Positions 60,602-64,000 of a DNA stretch of 64,000 nucleotides are shown piece by piece. Position 1 is the first letter of the stretch. The number at the start of each line of letters is the position of its first letter. The translations under genes were made by a program, and so were the position numbers. The notes under the pieces are model-generated. The model worked only from the letters and a program-made list of their open reading frames with translations. It was not told the DNA's origin and made no database searches. This stretch comes from Cohnella algarum (GTDB lineage Bacteria; Bacillota; Bacilli; Paenibacillales; Paenibacillaceae), in assembly GCF_016937515.1 (NCBI RefSeq), contig NZ_JAFHKM010000002.1:434001-498000 (forward strand), in the 5' to 3' direction.

Positions 60602-60677
60602 TGGTAGGCCCTGTGGGGATCGAACCCACGACCCGTTGATTAAGAGTCAACTGCTCTGCCAGCTGAGCTAAGGACCT
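60602..60677 (-). tRNA. tRNA-Lys (CTT)
   Basis: Acceptor arms AGGTCCT and AGGGCCT pair with one G-U, the anticodon stem-loop GTTGA-CTCTTAA-TCAAC gives anticodon CTT, the T arm is regular and CCA is encoded (60602-60604). Confidence 0.95.
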
Positions 60678-60789
60678 GCAACGTTGAATATAATATCACA
60701 GAAAAGCTGGTCGTGCAAATGAAATATTTGGGATTTCCGATTCCTTTCGCATCGGGCGCTTTTTCTGCGCAAGAACGGCCCGCGGTTTA

Positions 60790-60798
60790 TGCTATAAT
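60790..60798 (+). promoter_or_regulatory. Extended -10 promoter
   Basis: ATGCTATAAT (TGC followed by the consensus TATAAT at 60793-60798) lies 52 bases before the small membrane protein gene; no clear -35 box is present, as is usual for extended -10 promoters. Confidence 0.5.
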
Positions 60799-60849
60799 GA
60801 AGCGAATCAAGCAAAAATATCAAAATCGCTGCAGAGCCCGAGGTGCGCC

Positions 60850-61086
60850 GTGAACAAAAAACAATATCAAAAACGCAATCCGAAGCCGCAGGCCAATCCG
60901 AACGCCAAACCGGATGCCAAACCGCAAAACCCCCTCCTGCTGTCCGTTTTGGGCGTAATGCTTATCGTATTCGGCGTCGTGGACATGCTGATCCTGGATC
61001 TGTGGGTAGGCATCGCCCTGACGGCGCTCGGCCTCGCGCTGGGCGCGATCGGCCTGAACAACTACAACAAAATCAAAAAGCGCTAG
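60850..61086 (+). CDS. Small membrane protein, 78 aa, unknown function
   Basis: The protein has a polar N-terminus with Asn-Pro-Lys repeats (KRNPKPQANPNAKPDAKP), two hydrophobic helices (about 29-47 and 51-68) and a basic tail KIKKR. No family was recognised. The GTG at 60850 follows GAGGTG by 4-6 bases. It lies behind a good extended -10 promoter and 73 bases before the ABC-F gene on the same strand. It is likely a real small inner-membrane protein. Confidence 0.65.
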   Translation: MNKKQYQKRNPKPQANPNAKPDAKPQNPLLLSVLGVMLIVFGVVDMLILDLWVGIALTALGLALGAIGLNNYNKIKKR

Positions 61087-61159
61087 CCCGGCAGGTTCGC
61101 GCTTTTCTGCAGCGCTAAACGGTATTAGCCGCATTTCAACATAAAGCGAGTTGGATTTT

Positions 61160-63112
61160 ATGCATTTATTGTCGGTTGAACATCTATCCAAAAGTTTCGG
61201 AGACCGCATGCTGTTCGAGGACGTTTCGTTCGGCGTGGCGGAAGGAGACCGGATCGGCATCATCGGCGTCAACGGAACCGGCAAATCGACGCTGCTTCGC
61301 GTGATTGCCGGACTCGAGCCGGCCGACTCCGGAACGGTCGTGACGGGCAGCCGGATTCGGGTGCGGATGCTGGCCCAGGAGCCCGTTTTCAAGCCCGGGG
61401 AGACGACGCTTGAACATGTGCTCGGCGGGGATGCGCCCCAACTGGCCGCCGTTCGCGAGTACGAAGAAGCGATCGCCGGGCTCGAACGCAATCCCGGGGA
61501 CGGCGCGCTGCAAAAGCGGCTCATCGCCGCTAACCAGCGGATGGACGAGCTCGATGCGTGGCAGCTCGAAAGCGACGCGAAAACGACGCTCTCGAAGCTC
61601 GGCATTCGCGATTACGAAGCGAAGGTCGAGACGCTGTCCGGCGGCCAGCGCAAGCGCGTGGCGATGGCGGCGGCGCTGCTGCAGCCTTCGGACGTGCTCA
61701 TTCTCGACGAGCCGACGAACCATATCGACAACGAATCGGTCGCATGGCTCGAAGCCGCCCTGCAGAAGCGCAAAGGCGCGCTGATCATGATCACGCACGA
61801 CCGGTATTTTCTCGATCGCGTCAGCAATCGCGTCATCGAGCTGGACAAGGGACGGGCCTACTTTTACGAAGCGAACTACAGCCGGTTTCTGGAGCTGAAG
61901 CTGGAAAGAGAAGAGCGCGAAGCCGCCTCCGAGGCGAAGCGGCAAAACCTGCTGCGAAACGAGCTGGCCTGGATCCGGCGCGGCGCTCAAGCCCGGTCGA
62001 CAAAGCAAAAGGCCCGGATCGACCGCTACGAAGCGTTGAAGAAGCAGGCGCCAAAGGCCGGAGCGGCCAAGCTGGACATGTCCGCCGTCTCCTCCCGCCT
62101 CGGCCGCAAAATCGTCGAGCTGGACTCGGTAAGCAAACGTTTCGGCGAACGGACGGTCATTCGCGATTTCAGCTATATCGCCGTTCCGGAGGATCGCGTC
62201 GGCATCGTCGGGCGCAACGGAAGCGGCAAGTCGACGCTGCTGAAGCTCATTGCCGGCAGGCTGAAGCCGGATTCCGGCACCGTCACGCTCGGCGAAACGG
62301 TCAAAATCGGCTGGTTTTCGCAAGAGCACGAAGAGATGGACGGAAACGTCCGCGTGATCGAATATATTCGCGAAGGATCGGAGCAAGTCCGGACGGCGGA
62401 TGGCACGACGATCTCGGCTTCGCAGATGCTGGAGCGGTTCCTCTTTCCTCCGGCCGCCCAGTGGACGCCGATCGCCCGGCTGTCCGGCGGCGAGAAGCGA
62501 AGGCTGCAATTGCTGCGCGTGCTGATGGACGCGCCGAACGTGCTCCTGCTCGACGAGCCGACGAACGATTTGGATGTATCGACGCTTTCCGTGCTGGAGG
62601 ATTATCTCGACGATTTCCCCGGCGTCGTCTTCGTCGTTTCGCACGACCGCTACTTTCTCGATCGGACCGTCGACCGCATTTTCGCCTTTGAAGGAGACGG
62701 CGAAATCGTTCGCCATGTCGGCAATTATTCGGATTACGAAGCGCATGCGAGAGCTCGCGGCGCAGCGGCTGCCGGTGCGGACAGCGACGATTCGCGCGGC
62801 CGCGGCCGTCCTTTGCCCTCCGCCGGGCGGGAGGAGAGCAGGCCCCAAGCCCAGGAGCACCGGGAGAAGCCGCTGAAAATGTCGTACAAGGATCAAAAGG
62901 ACTTCGAGCAGATCGACGGCTGGATCGCGGAAACGGAAGCCGAACTGGCGCAAATCGCGACCCGGATGGAAGAGTTCGCGAGCGATTCGATGATGCTGCA
63001 GGAGCTTGCGGCGGAGCAGCAGCGGACCGAGGAGAAGCTGGAAGCGCTGCTGGACCGGTGGACCGAGCTGAACGAGCTGGCCGAGAAAATTGAAACGCAG
63101 CGCAAGAAATAA
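61160..63112 (+). CDS. ABC-F ATPase, Uup/YfmR type
   Basis: A 650-residue protein with two ABC domains in tandem and no membrane part. Walker A sites are GVNGTGKST and GRNGSGKST, signatures LSGGQRKR and LSGGEKRR, and Walker B sites LILDEPTNHID and LLLDEPTNDLD. A linker of about 80 residues lies between them, and a C-terminal coiled coil (KMSYKDQKDFEQIDGWIAET onward) is typical of Uup/YfmR. ABC-F proteins act on ribosomes; YfmR helps resolve stalled translation in B. subtilis. The ATG at 61160 is preferred to a TTG three codons earlier; neither has a strong ribosome site. Confidence 0.92.
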   Translation: MHLLSVEHLSKSFGDRMLFEDVSFGVAEGDRIGIIGVNGTGKSTLLRVIAGLEPADSGTVVTGSRIRVRMLAQEPVFKPGETTLEHVLGGDAPQLAAVREYEEAIAGLERNPGDGALQKRLIAANQRMDELDAWQLESDAKTTLSKLGIRDYEAKVETLSGGQRKRVAMAAALLQPSDVLILDEPTNHIDNESVAWLEAALQKRKGALIMITHDRYFLDRVSNRVIELDKGRAYFYEANYSRFLELKLEREEREAASEAKRQNLLRNELAWIRRGAQARSTKQKARIDRYEALKKQAPKAGAAKLDMSAVSSRLGRKIVELDSVSKRFGERTVIRDFSYIAVPEDRVGIVGRNGSGKSTLLKLIAGRLKPDSGTVTLGETVKIGWFSQEHEEMDGNVRVIEYIREGSEQVRTADGTTISASQMLERFLFPPAAQWTPIARLSGGEKRRLQLLRVLMDAPNVLLLDEPTNDLDVSTLSVLEDYLDDFPGVVFVVSHDRYFLDRTVDRIFAFEGDGEIVRHVGNYSDYEAHARARGAAAAGADSDDSRGRGRPLPSAGREESRPQAQEHREKPLKMSYKDQKDFEQIDGWIAETEAELAQIATRMEEFASDSMMLQELAAEQQRTEEKLEALLDRWTELNELAEKIETQRKK

Positions 63113-63132
63113 TCGGCTTTAAACACACAAAC

Positions 63133-63159
63133 GGGATAATGGCGTTACGCCATTATCCC
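63133..63159. terminator. Hairpin between convergent ABC-F and LytTR genes
   Basis: GGGATAATGGCG and its exact complement flank TTA, a 12-bp perfect stem. The minus-strand side is followed by GTTTGTGTGTTT, a moderate U-rich tail; the plus-strand side has none. Confidence 0.65.
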
Positions 63160-63187
63160 GAGAGTGTCTCAGTTCCAACCATTGCAT

Positions 63188-63574
63188 TCACCCATTATCA
63201 TGAAGAAGTTCGCGAAAGGCACTAGGTTTAGCTGCATTCTCCTCCGCCAGATGCTCGACCTTTTTCAAGTTCGCTTCCGATACCGTGAAAAAAAGGCTTT
63301 CCCTGTTCCACGGATAGTCGAAGTACACTTTGCGGTCCTTCGGATCGAATGCTTTCACCTGATTCAGATTGACCAGATTCGTACGGTCCAGCCGTTCGAA
63401 GCCGAAGTCGCTCAACAAAAGGTGAAGCTCGTCCATCCGGGTCGGGTAGTAATAGACGTCATCCTTCGTATAAAACTCCGGACCTTTGGCCGTAGGGCGA
63501 ACTGCAACAAGATTCTCTACGCTGACGGCACATGGTTTCCCCTTGCGATCAAGCAAAAAAATCTGTTGCGACAT
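63188..63574 (-). CDS. LytTR-domain DNA-binding regulator
   Basis: A 128-residue protein made almost only of a LytTR domain (FLLDRKGKPCAVSVENLVAV, FERLDRTNLVNLNQVKAFDP) with a short C-terminal tail and no receiver domain. LytTR domains bind the promoters of quorum-sensing and cell-surface genes, as AgrA does. AAGGAG precedes the ATG. It follows agrD after 21 bases and is the third gene of the agrB-agrD-regulator unit. How the peptide signal would reach a regulator without a receiver is unclear. Confidence 0.9.
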   Translation of the reverse strand: MSQQIFLLDRKGKPCAVSVENLVAVRPTAKGPEFYTKDDVYYYPTRMDELHLLLSDFGFERLDRTNLVNLNQVKAFDPKDRKVYFDYPWNRESLFFTVSEANLKKVEHLAEENAAKPSAFRELLHDNG

Positions 63575-63595
63575 TCGGCCACTCCTTTTCGGCTA

Positions 63596-63718
63596 TTACC
63601 GTTTCAACTCGTCGGGAACCTCCGGCCGATGGAACAAAAATTGGCACGCAGTCGACGCGAAAGCTACGGCGACAAGCGCCAATACGCGGGAAACGACAGT
63701 TACGGCATTACGCTTCAT
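63596..63718 (-). CDS. agrD: AgrD-like cyclic lactone autoinducer precursor, 40 aa
   Basis: The minus strand reads MKRNAVTVVSRVLALVAVAF, then the core STACQFLF and tail HRPEVPDELKR. The plan is that of AgrD: amphipathic basic leader, a core with one Cys (Cys25) that can form a five-residue thiolactone ring with its C-terminal Phe, and a charged tail with the conserved PExPxEL motif. Its ATG overlaps the end of agrB by 11 bases and a LytTR gene follows. AgrB should cleave the tail and cyclise the core, giving a signal resembling the S. aureus AIPs in form. It is missed by searches that ignore short frames. Confidence 0.88.
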   Translation of the reverse strand: MKRNAVTVVSRVLALVAVAFASTACQFLFHRPEVPDELKR

Positions 63719-64000
63719 TTTTCAATCTCCTCCTATTTATTCGGATGGTTGAAGCCGCCTGAATAAAATGAGCCACTGCAACAGTGGAACTGAGCCAAAA
63801 GAAATTAAGCGATACGATGAAGACCGATGCCAGCTTGAGCAGTGGAAAATATCGGTCCGGGATGCGCGTGTGGCCTTTCAGATTGGAAGGCGCGAAAAGG
63901 AGAAGCAGGACGGCACTGACGGCAATGACCGCTTGCGTCCACGTATCCGTCAACGGAATATGCGGGACGGCGACGACGCAGACGACGGACAGAACCGAGC
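63708..64000 (-). CDS. agrB: AgrB-like peptide-processing membrane protease, 3' part
   Basis: About 97 C-terminal residues are inside the window. They hold several hydrophobic helices (TQAVIAVSAVLLLLFAPSNL, LLKLASVFIVSLNFFWLSST) and a basic C-terminus (IRINRRRLKNEA), as in the last membrane helices of AgrB. The catalytic His and Cys of AgrB lie upstream of the window edge and are not seen. Identity rests on the hydrophobic pattern and on the overlap with agrD. Confidence 0.82.
   Translation of the reverse strand, partial: SVLSVVCVVAVPHIPLTDTWTQAVIAVSAVLLLLFAPSNLKGHTRIPDRYFPLLKLASVFIVSLNFFWLSSTVAVAHFIQAASTIRINRRRLKNEA

Overview
The window looks like chromosomal DNA from a GC-rich, spore-forming Firmicute of the Paenibacillaceae (Cohnella/Paenibacillus type). 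The signs are AGGAGG-type ribosome sites, a cmpA cortex gene, the Bacillus-type ydcC-alr-mazE-mazF order, tex, sprT, an Lpl-type sugar importer with a membrane AraC regulator, and a linearmycin-type LnrJKLMN exporter locus. The genus is inferred.

Layout. 1-2.56 kb: the end of an integrated element with divergent HTH repressors, an ImmA-type protease and a tyrosine integrase facing the 3' end of a tRNA-Leu gene, the order seen in ICEBs1. 2.56-4.5 kb: five tRNAs in two clusters around corA, plus a palindromic repeat cluster. 4.5-13.6 kb: housekeeping genes (sprT, cmpA, tex, a TetR-controlled membrane protein, mazEF, alr, ydcC). 13.7-19.5 kb: an M23 lipoprotein and two two-component systems. 19.55-20.5 kb: two different tandem repeat arrays (52 and 51 bp). 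20.6-29.7 kb: one minus-strand operon for oligosaccharide uptake and cleavage (two permeases, binding protein, AraC sensor-regulator, large glycosidase). 30.1-34.7 kb: an Lnr-like ABC exporter with its own kinase and regulator. 35.0-35.3 kb: a second array of the 52-bp family. 35.3-42.8 kb: a DCC/DoxX/DUF4166 operon, an M20 peptidase, two paralogous glycosyltransferases and a LysR/MFS pair. 42.8-50.2 kb: a seven-gene minus-strand operon joining an NMT1-type ABC importer to a nucleoside hydrolase, an amidohydrolase, a GntR regulator and a serine hydrolase. 50.6-52.35 kb: a complete IS with inverted repeats. 53.8-57.1 kb: two Gfo/Idh/MocA oxidoreductases and an AraC regulator. 57.2-59.05 kb: a group II intron sitting just behind the terminator of a SulP transporter. 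59.1-63.1 kb: sulP, tRNA-Lys, a small membrane protein and an ABC-F protein. 63.2-64 kb: an agr-type quorum-sensing locus (agrB partial, agrD, LytTR regulator).

The main points of interest are the unlisted 40-codon agrD gene, several families of intergenic palindromic repeats that share a 51-52 bp period, and a set of one-base indels at or near short homopolymers. The indels hit a tRNA, a LysR gene, an amidohydrolase, an oxidoreductase and a transposase, and suggest either sequence error or recent decay.
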